Positions 41,276-48,776 of a stretch of DNA of 49,497 nt are shown piece by piece. Source of the stretch: an uncultured Fibrobacter sp. (GTDB lineage: Bacteria; Fibrobacterota; Fibrobacteria; Fibrobacterales; Fibrobacteraceae); the NCBI GenBank assembly GCA_947165045.1, contig CAMUYW010000018.1, positions 1 to 49,497 of the forward strand, written 5' to 3'. How positions within the stretch are numbered: the stretch's first letter is position 1; every line of letters starts with the position of its first letter. Below the pieces are notes generated by a model. It had not been told where the DNA came from and searched no databases. It saw only the letters and a list, made by a program, of their open reading frames with translations. The position numbers and the translations under genes were made by a program.

Positions 41276-43200
41276 TAGCGACCTCTCATGGCATCAAATT
41301 GTTTTCTTGCCATCGCATAAGCATCATCAAACGGCAACTGCAATTTTCCCAGCATTTCTGGATGCGAAATTGCCCAACTTACATAGTAGTAGGCCAACAA
41401 TTCATAGCCGCCAAAGTCCTTTCCTGAAATACTATTCAGTTTGTAGCCGTTCCTTTTTGTCGGACTAATTCCATTTTGTCCGACCATTGCACATTCAAAA
41501 GCAACTTTTTCAATATCTTCTGGAAGCAAGCCTTCAAAGTATTCCAATGCACCGACCATATACGAAGACATCATCATTGTGATAATCGGGTTGGCATTTG
41601 CCGGATTATGTTTTTCGTTGAACTGTTCTTGCTGACGGTCCGCTTCGGTCTTGATTTCGCTTTTTTCTACGTCAGAAAGCGTGAAGTATTTTACCAAGCC
41701 AATTGATGTCGCTATTTTTTCAAAGATGGCATACTCTTCGCCTGCGCCATAGGATGCAAGAGAATCTTCAAACATCTTGAAAAATTCATTTGCTTTATTC
41801 AACATATTTGAAGAAGGCTTATAATAGTTCACGAAGTCAAGTCCGTACAATTTGCGCAACATCAAGGATTGAAGCATATCCATCAATTTGTTTGTGTCCT
41901 TAATGAATTGCGGAAATTCAGCCACATTGGCAGTTTGTTTTACAGCTTCGATATTACTCATCTCCATCGCGAACAATGAGTGGAGTTGTAGAGGACGGAA
42001 TTCTGTTTTGTCAAAAATTCGCTGTTCGACAAATAAGTCTAGCGGAGCGTTCATAACTTGAAGGGACATTCCCTGGAAAAGTTGCTTAGTTAGTTCTTCG
42101 GTCTTGACTGATCCTAATTTCTTTCGGACATCATCAAAATGACGTTTGTAATCTTGCTGAAATTCATCAAAATTTTTCTGATTGAATCCGATTGCTTTTA
42201 GTTTCCCTGCTTTTTGAGCGGAAAGCATCATTTCGAGATGCATTAGTTCATGCAACATGTAATGGCTATAGTTACCATCGTTCTTGTATTTGACTACATG
42301 TTCCTTGCGATGGTGAAAATCTGCAAATTCCAAATGCGCTAAGGTATCTTGTTCATTATCTAGTTCGAATTTTATAATGATACCGAATGTTGTTTCCAAT
42401 TGCCTTGCTATTTCAAAAACTTTGGTTTCGTAATCAGTTGAATTTACAATATCTCTTGCAATTGTCAGAAGTAGTTTCAGAAGTTCCTGCCGTACACCGG
42501 GATCTTCGGCTCGACTTGCTCCTTTCAGCGCGCCACGACTTGCATAATCAAATGCCTTATCAAGTTCATCTTTCTGATAGTACGCTAAAGCTATTCCATA
42601 ATAGCTGTTCGCATAGGAATCGTCCAACTCCAAGGCACGTTCCATATAGCGAATGGCGTTGTTGTAATCCTTCTTTCTAATGAGAGTGCCGGCAATATTG
42701 TTCAGGGCAATGGCGTTATCAGGATAGTATTCTAAAACCTTCTTGTAATATTTGTCTGCGCCTTCGATGTTATTCTTGGCGTTGGCAAGAATGTTGCCCA
42801 TCATGATAAGCGCCCACATGTTCTTTGGATCAATGAGGAGTGCTTCCAAGACTTCGTCCATTCCCTTGTCGACTTCACCCTGCTGGTAAAGAACCTGACC
42901 CAGTAGACGATGCGCTTCGGAAAATCCTGGGCATGCCTTGATTGCTTTCAACAACAAATCTTTGGCCGCATTAAAACGTCCTTCGCTGCATAAAGCGGAG
43001 GCCTTGTGAAAATTGCTTTCAGCTTTTTCAAGAGAATCCGTATCAAAGACAATACGGACCGAAGTGTCTGAAATGATCTCGACAATGGGAGGACACCCTT
43101 TTTCGGCAAAATGGTGAACAATTTGCTGCTTTAACTCTTCGGCATTGGCTGCTTCAAAATTTGAAGAGTCAATCGACTGAATAATCTCAATTTTAGCCAT
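41275..43200 (-). CDS. TPR protein with HEXXH metallopeptidase-like motif
   Basis: 641 residues from ATG 43200, with AAGGA seven bases upstream; an earlier ATG lies inside the leader hairpin. An N-terminal region is followed by about five TPR units (about 58-230, e.g. YYPDNAIALNNIAGTLIRKKDY). The C-terminal half has HELMHLE (His317-His321), an HEXXH zinc motif, in an unfamiliar domain that ends near residue 640. No signal peptide, so cytoplasmic. It is the first gene of the MazG-DUF2075 operon. The peptidase call rests on the motif only. Confidence 0.75.
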   Translation of the reverse strand: MAKIEIIQSIDSSNFEAANAEELKQQIVHHFAEKGCPPIVEIISDTSVRIVFDTDSLEKAESNFHKASALCSEGRFNAAKDLLLKAIKACPGFSEAHRLLGQVLYQQGEVDKGMDEVLEALLIDPKNMWALIMMGNILANAKNNIEGADKYYKKVLEYYPDNAIALNNIAGTLIRKKDYNNAIRYMERALELDDSYANSYYGIALAYYQKDELDKAFDYASRGALKGASRAEDPGVRQELLKLLLTIARDIVNSTDYETKVFEIARQLETTFGIIIKFELDNEQDTLAHLEFADFHHRKEHVVKYKNDGNYSHYMLHELMHLEMMLSAQKAGKLKAIGFNQKNFDEFQQDYKRHFDDVRKKLGSVKTEELTKQLFQGMSLQVMNAPLDLFVEQRIFDKTEFRPLQLHSLFAMEMSNIEAVKQTANVAEFPQFIKDTNKLMDMLQSLMLRKLYGLDFVNYYKPSSNMLNKANEFFKMFEDSLASYGAGEEYAIFEKIATSIGLVKYFTLSDVEKSEIKTEADRQQEQFNEKHNPANANPIITMMMSSYMVGALEYFEGLLPEDIEKVAFECAMVGQNGISPTKRNGYKLNSISGKDFGGYELLAYYYVSWAISHPEMLGKLQLPFDDAYAMARKQFDAMRGR

Positions 43201-43233
43201 AGGGGCATCCTTATCTGCGAGATGAGCCCCTAT
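43199..43233 (-). promoter_or_regulatory. Hairpin enclosing the ribosome site and start of the TPR gene
   Basis: ATAGGGGC / GCCCCTAT 8-bp stem. The ribosome site (AAGGA) is in the enclosed part and the first two bases of the ATG are in the stem, so the folded form should block translation initiation. Confidence 0.6.
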
Positions 43234-43257
43234 CAAGTTCTGTCGGCTTTGCCTAAA

Positions 43258-43464
43258 TAAAAAGGGCGTGGCGCCGAAAGTGCTTATCTGTTCTGCGGGC
43301 TACCACACCCTTGTACGCAATAAGCACAAACGACCCACGCCCCAATTGGGACGTGAGCGCTCGTCTTACTCTCGCGTACTTAGAAAGTGGTAGTTTCAGA
43401 ACAGAGAATAAGAGACGAATCTCAAAAGTCTAAGCGTTCTAGTTTACCATTGGCTGACTAGAAC
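43258..43464 (-). ncRNA. Structured leader or small RNA ending in a terminator, upstream of the TPR operon
   Basis: Read leftward: hairpin GTTCTAGT...ACTAGAAC (43436-43464), a CTTAGA...TCTAAG arm enclosing GAGA-TTCG-TCTC, a near-palindrome GACGAGCGCTCACGTC, then a nested element with outer stem GGGCGTGG / CCACGCCC (43264-43271, 43335-43342), inner stem GTGCTTAT / ATAAGCAC (43280-43287, 43320-43327) and apical TGCG / CGCA, followed by a T-run. The T-run ends about 58 bases before the TPR start. It could be a riboswitch-like attenuator or a separate RNA. No known family recognised. Confidence 0.5.
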
Positions 43465-43564
43465 TATGTCGATAGAAAATATAGATATATAGAAGAGAAT
43501 TATTTGGAATGATGAATTCGGTTGCTTGTGGATTGATCATTTTTTGTCCTATCAATTATTTATC

Positions 43565-43623
43565 CCGCCAAATCGCGTTTTATACCGCTATTAAAACCGC
43601 CAAACAGCAGTTTTTCCCGCCAA
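43565..43623. repeat. Four spaced CCGCCAA-type direct repeats
   Basis: CCGCCAAA at 43565, CCGCTATT at 43585, CCGCCAAA at 43597 and CCGCCAAT at 43617: start spacings 20, 12, 20. This looks like two paired half-sites, possibly an operator for the TPR operon or its leader RNA. The rest of 43465-43730 is AT-rich. Confidence 0.4.
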
Positions 43624-43650
43624 TATAAGCGAATTGTGTCGCAATAAGAT

Positions 43651-43690
43651 CTATAACTGGATTCTTCGGGGCTTTGCCCCTCTGAATGAC
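43651..43690. repeat. Degenerate palindromic repeat
   Basis: CTGGATTCTTCGGGGC-TTTG-CCCCTCTGAATGAC, similar to 24410-24449. Confidence 0.45.
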
Positions 43691-43720
43691 GAATGGGAGA
43701 GGTGTGTCGCTCTTTCTGCG

Positions 43721-43751
43721 AAAAAAAATACCGCCAACGTTAAGTTGGCGG
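43721..43751 (-). terminator. Intrinsic terminator of rubrerythrin gene
   Basis: CCGCCAAC-GTTAA-GTTGGCGG stem-loop, followed on the minus strand by a T-run (eight A at 43721-43728). Confidence 0.9.
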
Positions 43752-43777
43752 CTTTCTATCTCAAACAGATTTAATGA

Positions 43778-44317
43778 TTAGTAATTTTCCTCATGCACTT
43801 CGAAGTAGGCTTGCGGGTGTGCACAGACGGGGCAGACGTCCGGGGCCTTAGTGCCCACGACGATGTGTCCGCAGTTGCGGCATTCCCAGACTTTGACTTC
43901 ACTCTTTTCGAAGACCTGTGCGGTTTCGACGTTCTTGAGAAGCTTGCGGTAGCGTTCTTCGTGCATCTGTTCGATGGCGGCGACGCGGCGGAATTTCTGA
44001 GCGAGTTCTTTGAAACCTTCTTCTTCGGCGGTCTGAGCGAAACCTTCGTACATGTCCGTCCATTCGTAGTTTTCGCCGTCAGCGGCGGCCTTCAAGTTTG
44101 CGGCGGTGTCGCCGATGCCTTCGAGTTCCTTGAACCACATCTTTGCGTGTTCTTTTTCGTTGTCAGCGGTCTTTTGGAACAAGGCTGCGATTTGTTCGAA
44201 CCCGTCCTTCTTGGCTCGGCTTGCGAAGTAGGTGTACTTGTTGCGTGCCTGCGATTCGCCGGCGAATGCGGCTTCCAGGTTCTTTTCGGTTTGTGTACCT
44301 GCGTATTTATTTGCCAT
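43778..44317 (-). CDS. rbr: Rubrerythrin
   Basis: 179 residues. The N-terminal ferritin-like diiron domain shows the two helix pairs with E-x-x-R/H ligands ([42 protein letters not shown]). The C-terminal rubredoxin domain has [11 protein letters not shown] and [13 protein letters not shown]. Rubrerythrins reduce hydrogen peroxide in anaerobes. AGGGAG precedes the ATG. It is a single-gene transcript with a strong terminator, consistent with an anaerobic host. Confidence 0.96.
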   Translation of the reverse strand: MANKYAGTQTEKNLEAAFAGESQARNKYTYFASRAKKDGFEQIAALFQKTADNEKEHAKMWFKELEGIGDTAANLKAAADGENYEWTDMYEGFAQTAEEEGFKELAQKFRRVAAIEQMHEERYRKLLKNVETAQVFEKSEVKVWECRNCGHIVVGTKAPDVCPVCAHPQAYFEVHEENY

Positions 44318-44477
44318 AAAAACTCCCTTATCTGATAGGTTTGTTTTTAATATACCTCTTTTTGGCGGATTGTTGCGGCTGTTTTTGGCTGCTTTTGAAA
44401 AAATATCCTCATTTTCGGTTTTTTGAGGATTTTCGCTAAATGATGCGTAGGATATTTACGAATAATACTAGATTGTC

Positions 44478-44495
44478 CTCCGTACATGTACGGAG
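44478..44495 (+). promoter_or_regulatory. Perfect palindrome covering the cysK ribosome site
   Basis: CTCCGTACATGTACGGAG is an 18-bp perfect palindrome; its right arm supplies the only ribosome site (GGAG) and a T-run follows. As RNA it forms a 7-bp stem with CATG loop that would hide the site and could also act as an attenuator. As DNA it could be an operator. Confidence 0.6.
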
Positions 44496-44503
44496 ATTTT
44501 TTT

Positions 44504-45424
44504 ATGGCAATTTATAATAACATTCTTGAAACCATCGGCAATACGCCGCTCGTTCGCATTAACAAGCTCAACAAGGGCGATGCTGAAGTTTACGTGAAAC
44601 TTGAAATGTTCAACCCGCTCGGTAGTGCAAAAGATCGCGTGGCATTGAGCATGATTGAGGCGGCCGAACGTGAAGGCAAACTCAAACCGGGTGCGCTCAT
44701 CATCGAACCGACGAGCGGAAACACGGGTGTGGGCCTTGCTTATGTGGGTGCGGTGAAGGGTTACAAGGTGGTCCTCACGATGCCGGATTCTATGAGCATG
44801 GAACGCCGCATGCTTCTTAAATCGCTTGGTGCCGAAGTGGTGCTGACCGAAGGAGCTAAGGGTATGGCGGGTTGCATCGAAAAAGCAAACGAAATCGCTG
44901 CTGCAAATCCGGGTAGCTTTATTCCGCAGCAGTTCGACAATCCTGCAAATCCGGAAGCGCATTACCGCACGACGGGTCCTGAAATCTGGCGCGATACGGA
45001 CGGCAAGGTGGACGTATTCATCGCTACTGCGGGTACGGGCGGAACTGTTTCTGGCACGGCCAAGTTCCTCAAAGAACAGAATCCGAACATTTACGTTATC
45101 GCGATTGAACCTGACGATTCTCCGATGATTTCGAAGGGTGTCGCTGGCCCGCACAAGATTCAGGGTATTGGTGCAAACTTTGTTCCAAAGAATTACGATG
45201 CCAAAGTCGTTGACGAAGTGTATCTCACGAGCACCGAAAAGGCGGGAAATGCCGCTCGTGCTGCCGCTGCCGAAGAAGGAATCTTCGTTGGAATTTCGTC
45301 GGGTGCAGCTCTTGAATGCGCGCTCACGGTTGCTAAACGCCCGGAATTCAAGGGCAAGCGCATTGTCGCAGTGCTGCCGGATACCGGCGAACGTTACCTC
45401 AGCACCTGGCTTTGGAACACTTAA
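44504..45424 (+). CDS. cysK: Cysteine synthase A
   Basis: 306 residues from the ATG giving MAIYNNILETIGNTPLVRI; an ATG six codons earlier lies inside the palindrome. It makes cysteine from O-acetylserine and sulfide with PLP. Seen: the PLP lysine in NPLGSAKDRVAL, PTSGNTGVGLAY, the phosphate-binding loop TAGTGGTVSGTAKF, and the C-terminal GISSGAALECAL and VLPDTGERYLST. There are no sulfur-assimilation genes adjacent. Regulation probably acts through the palindrome. Confidence 0.96.
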   Translation: MAIYNNILETIGNTPLVRINKLNKGDAEVYVKLEMFNPLGSAKDRVALSMIEAAEREGKLKPGALIIEPTSGNTGVGLAYVGAVKGYKVVLTMPDSMSMERRMLLKSLGAEVVLTEGAKGMAGCIEKANEIAAANPGSFIPQQFDNPANPEAHYRTTGPEIWRDTDGKVDVFIATAGTGGTVSGTAKFLKEQNPNIYVIAIEPDDSPMISKGVAGPHKIQGIGANFVPKNYDAKVVDEVYLTSTEKAGNAARAAAAEEGIFVGISSGAALECALTVAKRPEFKGKRIVAVLPDTGERYLSTWLWNT

Positions 45425-45431
45425 AAAAGGA

Positions 45432-45461
45432 AAATGCCGACTCCAACATGAGCCGGCATTT
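45432..45461 (+). terminator. Intrinsic terminator of cysK
   Basis: AAATGCCG / CGGCATTT stem with 14-base loop and a short T-rich tail, eight bases after the stop. Confidence 0.75.
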
Positions 45462-45508
45462 CTATTAAGTGAGGAATTCATTAAGAAGTTGTTATCTCAT
45501 TCCGGTAT

Positions 45509-45548
45509 AAAAATAAACGCACTCTTACGTATAAGGTGCGTTATTTTT
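45509..45548. terminator. Hairpin between cysK and TrmH genes
   Basis: AAAAATAAaCGCAC / GTGCGTTATTTTT, one bulged A, 13-base loop; A-rich left and T-rich right arms fit a bidirectional terminator. Confidence 0.6.
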
Positions 45549-45612
45549 CTGTTTACACGTTGTTTGTGTTTACATCTTTACAACGGCTTCGAAATTTAGC
45601 GAAAAAGGGCAA

Positions 45613-46755
45613 TTATGCCTTTATACGTAAACGTGCGTATTCGTAAAGTCCCAAAGAAAGAGCTACGGAAGCATTATAAGAATGGGCTTCTGGTTTCATC
45701 GGGATGCGGAGGACTGCGTCACACTGTTTGCGGATGAACGGGGGAAGGCCAACGTCTTCGCCACCGACTGCAATGACCACCTGGTCGGCGAAATCGAATC
45801 CGGCGAGGTTTGTTTCTGTATCTGCGTCCAGTCCGAGAATCTGGTAACCGGCCATCTTGAGTTCGCCGATGGCTCCTTCAAGGTTGTCCGGACGGCAGAT
45901 GCGGAGCTTTTCGAGAGCGCCTGCTGAAGTGCGGGCTACACTTGGCGTAATGCCGCACATTCCCTTTGCGGGGAGAAGCAGAATGTCAACGCCCAAGGCG
46001 AGAGAGCTACGGATGCAAGCGCCGAGGTTACGCGGGTCTTCGATGTTGGTGGCAACGGCAATGAGTTTCTTTTCGCCGGTATCACGGGCTTTGAAGAATT
46101 CTTCGCGGACGTCCATCCAGTTGAGGAGTTCCTTTTCGTTCATGAGGGCCACGACACCGTGATTCGGGCGGGCATAGCTGTCGAGAATCTTGGAATCGAC
46201 TTGCTGCACATGCACGTGGGCGCGCTTCGCGAGTTTCTGGAGTTCGTAGAGTTTCGGGTTGCCGGACTTGTGCATAAAGAGCACGCGGTGAACCTGGAGT
46301 GGATTCTTGTTCAGAAGTTCTTCGACTTCCTTGATGCCGCCGACGGCGACCTGCGGAGCTGCATCGGCGTCTCCGACTGCCGGGACAAAGTTTTCCTGAT
46401 CGGCGCGACTCTTGTCAAAAACGGGGCGTTCTTCGAAACGGCGTTCGCCGAAATTGCGACGTTCTCCGGAGTCTCGGTCTGCGCCAAAGTCACGGCGTTC
46501 GCTAGCAAAGCGGCTGGGGCGATTTTTGAAATCGTCGCGGTCGCGGCGGAGGTGTGCCTGATTTCCGATTCCACCACGGCGTGTCGGGCGTTCGTCAAAG
46601 TTGCGGCTTTCGCGCTCGTTGCTCGGTGCGGGTGCTTCGTCCGGGTGTTCACGATTGAACCTTGCTTCGTCGAAGTTTGGGCGCGGGGAACGGCCGAAGT
46701 TGCGCTTGCGATCGTTGCCAAAACCGCGACGGCTATCGTCATTATTGAAACTCAT
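45613..46755 (-). CDS. TrmH/SpoU family RNA 2'-O-methyltransferase with disordered Arg-rich N-terminus
   Basis: 380 residues. The first ~125 are low complexity, rich in Arg, Asp, Asn, Phe and Glu (ERRNFGERRFEERP and similar), unlike standard TrmH/RlmB. Then a substrate-binding domain (about 140-210: GIKEVEELLNKNPLQVHRVLFM) and the SPOUT knot with its three motifs: EDPRNLGACIRS, VIAVGGEDVGLPPFI and RIPMKPEAHSYNASVALSLGLYEY. It should methylate a ribose in rRNA or tRNA using SAM. The tail may recruit RNA or ribosomes. Confidence 0.9.
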   Translation of the reverse strand: MSFNNDDSRRGFGNDRKRNFGRSPRPNFDEARFNREHPDEAPAPSNERESRNFDERPTRRGGIGNQAHLRRDRDDFKNRPSRFASERRDFGADRDSGERRNFGERRFEERPVFDKSRADQENFVPAVGDADAAPQVAVGGIKEVEELLNKNPLQVHRVLFMHKSGNPKLYELQKLAKRAHVHVQQVDSKILDSYARPNHGVVALMNEKELLNWMDVREEFFKARDTGEKKLIAVATNIEDPRNLGACIRSSLALGVDILLLPAKGMCGITPSVARTSAGALEKLRICRPDNLEGAIGELKMAGYQILGLDADTETNLAGFDFADQVVIAVGGEDVGLPPFIRKQCDAVLRIPMKPEAHSYNASVALSLGLYEYARLRIKA

Positions 46756-46797
46756 TTTCTGGATTCTCCATGGGTAAATAGTTACTAGAACTTAGAC

Positions 46798-46876
46798 GTC
46801 ATCCTCCGAAGGAGGATCCATACGTATTACGCAAGCGGCACTGTATGGATCCTCTCCGCTTTGCTTCGTGGATGAC
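46798..46876. repeat. 79-bp paired repeat with terminal inverted repeats
   Basis: GTCATCC ... GGATGAC ends, inner hairpin ATCCTCC-GAA-GGAGGAT and a long-range pair GGATCCATAC / GTATGGATCC. Same plan as 27789-27873. Confidence 0.65.
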
Positions 46877-46932
46877 TCTGCCGACTGCCAACTAAGTTCT
46901 GCCAACTGCCTTTTTAAAAATAGAATTCTTCG

Positions 46933-47517
46933 CTAATATCTCTCTCTACACGCAATCACCGTATGCATCTTCACGTCGGTTTCTTTCTGCTCTAGCGGTT
47001 CTTTCGAAAGCTGCGCCGGAGTCATGATGCCAGCCTTGAATGCATTCGGGAACTTGGCGAGGAATCTGTCATAGTAACCTTTGCCGTGTCCTTGTCTACT
47101 TCCGTCCCAGTTGAACTTTACACCGGGGACCAGGAACACCGGAATGTCGCCTTCGAACTTTTCGATTCCTTCGCGGGGCTCCATGATTCCATAGTGCCCC
47201 TTGACTAAGTCCTTCTTGAGGTTGTTTATCTTGTAGAAATTCATGATGCCATCACCCTCGCACTTTGGGAGCAAGAGACGGCCTTCGATTGCTAGCTCTT
47301 CAAGGATGGGCATGATGTTCGGTTCGCCCTTGAGCGGGTAGAACGCGGCGATGTTCCGTGCATCGTGATAGCCCGGAATATCATGGATTTCTTGCCACGG
47401 TTCCTTGATAATGTCGTCGCCCTTTTTCATGCGGCGCATTTTCAAAATCATTTCGACAATGGGACTGCTGCCGAAAATCAGCAACACTAAGATTACAATA
47501 ACGATGGACGCGGCCAT
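46933..47517 (-). CDS. 5-formyltetrahydrofolate cyclo-ligase with N-terminal membrane anchor
   Basis: 194 residues. The C-terminal ~150 residues carry the family motifs: FYPLKGEPNIMPILEEL, RLLLPKCEGDGIMNFY, HYGIMEP, LVPGVKFNWDGSRQGHGKGYYDRFL and KETDVKMHTVI. It converts 5-formyl-THF to 5,10-methenyl-THF using ATP. In place of the usual helical N-terminus there is a hydrophobic segment (MAASIVIVILVLLIFGSSPIVEMIL), suggesting membrane attachment. It lies nine bases after the RNase D gene on the same strand. Confidence 0.85.
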   Translation of the reverse strand: MAASIVIVILVLLIFGSSPIVEMILKMRRMKKGDDIIKEPWQEIHDIPGYHDARNIAAFYPLKGEPNIMPILEELAIEGRLLLPKCEGDGIMNFYKINNLKKDLVKGHYGIMEPREGIEKFEGDIPVFLVPGVKFNWDGSRQGHGKGYYDRFLAKFPNAFKAGIMTPAQLSKEPLEQKETDVKMHTVIACRERY

Positions 47518-47526
47518 TTGAAACCT

Positions 47527-48714
47527 TTATTCTTCGTCGATTTTCTCTTCGTCGTCAGAAACATCCCCGATGCGCTTTGCTTTAGGTAACTTGTCACGTA
47601 AAATTTCGTTCCAAATATTCTGCTGCCAGTGCATCAAGTGCGCTTCGTCATAGCGGATCTGCCAAGGAATATTCCCTGGAGCGGCAAGCCAAATCAGTTG
47701 CGATTTGTTTGCAAGAAGCGCTGCGTCGATTTTCAATTCCTCAGCTTTTTCGTCGCGCCATGTCTTGAGCGCATTGAGCAGGTCTGAATGCGGAATAACT
47801 GGCGGTGGAGGAGCTTTAGGGAGACGCATGGGCCAATTGCATTCTGGTACAGCAACGGCTTCGCGGAGCATGTTGAGGAACGATTCCAAACGATCTCCCT
47901 TAAAGTTGCGGGGGAGTTTGGGCAGATATTTTTCGTCAACTTCCGGGAAATGCGAGTTCTGTGCATTGACAATGGCGAGCATAAGCTCGGCCTGCATCAC
48001 CTTGTACGGCGGTCGGTCGAGTTCTTCGGCTTGCTTTTCGCGCCATTCCCACAAATGCTTGAGAATGTTTAATGCGCAAGGGCCGTAAATGCTGGAGCCT
48101 GTGATGCGCCAAGGATCTTTTTTGGGAACGTTCGGCGCCTTTGCATGCTCGATAAGTGCATTACATTGTTCTGTAAGCCAGCACATGCGTCCGGCTTGTT
48201 GCAATTTTTCAGCTAAAATCGCACAAAGTTCATGAAGATAGAACGTGTCGTGGATAGCGTATTCGCACATGTCCAACGAAAGCGGTCTAATCGTCCAGTC
48301 GGCTCTTTGGTTTTCCTTTTTAAGCTCGTCTCCAAAATATTCTTTGACAAGGTCAGCAAGCCCAAGGTGAGGTTCGCCCAAAATCTTTGCGGCGAGCATC
48401 GTGTCGAAAATGCTCTTCGGTGAAAAACCGTAAGTCTGCCACAAAAGTCTTAGGTCGTAATCGGCACCGTGGAAAATCAGTGTCTGCATTGCACGTGCCT
48501 TGAACAGCGGTGCAAGGTCCAGCCCACAAAGCGGGTCCACAATATAATGGTGTTCGCCAATGGTAATCTGGATAAGACAGAGACGAGCCGTGTAATGGTA
48601 CATGGAATCCGCTTCGGTATCGACTGCGGCCATGTCGTACAGTTCCAAATCGGCAAGCAAATTCGCGAGCGATTCTTCACTATCGACCAATATGTATTTC
48701 TCGTCTTTCATCAT
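47527..48714 (-). CDS. rnd: Ribonuclease D
   Basis: 395 residues. DEDDy 3'-5' exonuclease: motif I AAVDTEADSM (Asp, Glu), motif II LIFHGADYDLRLLW, motif III YAIHDTFYL (Tyr and Asp). An HRDC-like helical region follows (about 210-300: LNILKHLWEWREKQAEELDRPPYKVM). RNase D trims tRNA and other stable RNA 3' ends. The start is either of two adjacent ATGs; no ribosome site is obvious. It is followed by the cyclo-ligase gene. Confidence 0.92.
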   Translation of the reverse strand: MMKDEKYILVDSEESLANLLADLELYDMAAVDTEADSMYHYTARLCLIQITIGEHHYIVDPLCGLDLAPLFKARAMQTLIFHGADYDLRLLWQTYGFSPKSIFDTMLAAKILGEPHLGLADLVKEYFGDELKKENQRADWTIRPLSLDMCEYAIHDTFYLHELCAILAEKLQQAGRMCWLTEQCNALIEHAKAPNVPKKDPWRITGSSIYGPCALNILKHLWEWREKQAEELDRPPYKVMQAELMLAIVNAQNSHFPEVDEKYLPKLPRNFKGDRLESFLNMLREAVAVPECNWPMRLPKAPPPPVIPHSDLLNALKTWRDEKAEELKIDAALLANKSQLIWLAAPGNIPWQIRYDEAHLMHWQQNIWNEILRDKLPKAKRIGDVSDDEEKIDEE

Positions 48715-48734
48715 TTGAAAAAGAAATGTAATAA

Positions 48735-48740
48735 TATATT
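48735..48740 (+). promoter_or_regulatory. Possible -10 element (TATATT) before trpS
   Basis: TATATT followed by TTG, 36 bases before the trpS ATG and divergent from rnd. No ribosome site precedes trpS. Confidence 0.35.
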
Positions 48741-48776
48741 TTGAAAAAGCATCAAAAAATTCCTAAATTACACCGC

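Noticed and set aside
43258..43464. Match to known RNAs (6S, tmRNA, RNase P, retron msr)
   Set aside because: Signature sequences of those RNAs are absent and no reverse transcriptase gene is nearby, so it is left as an unnamed structured RNA.
44468..45481. 337-codon minus-strand frame
   Set aside because: Antisense to cysK, Arg/Phe-rich, no motifs.
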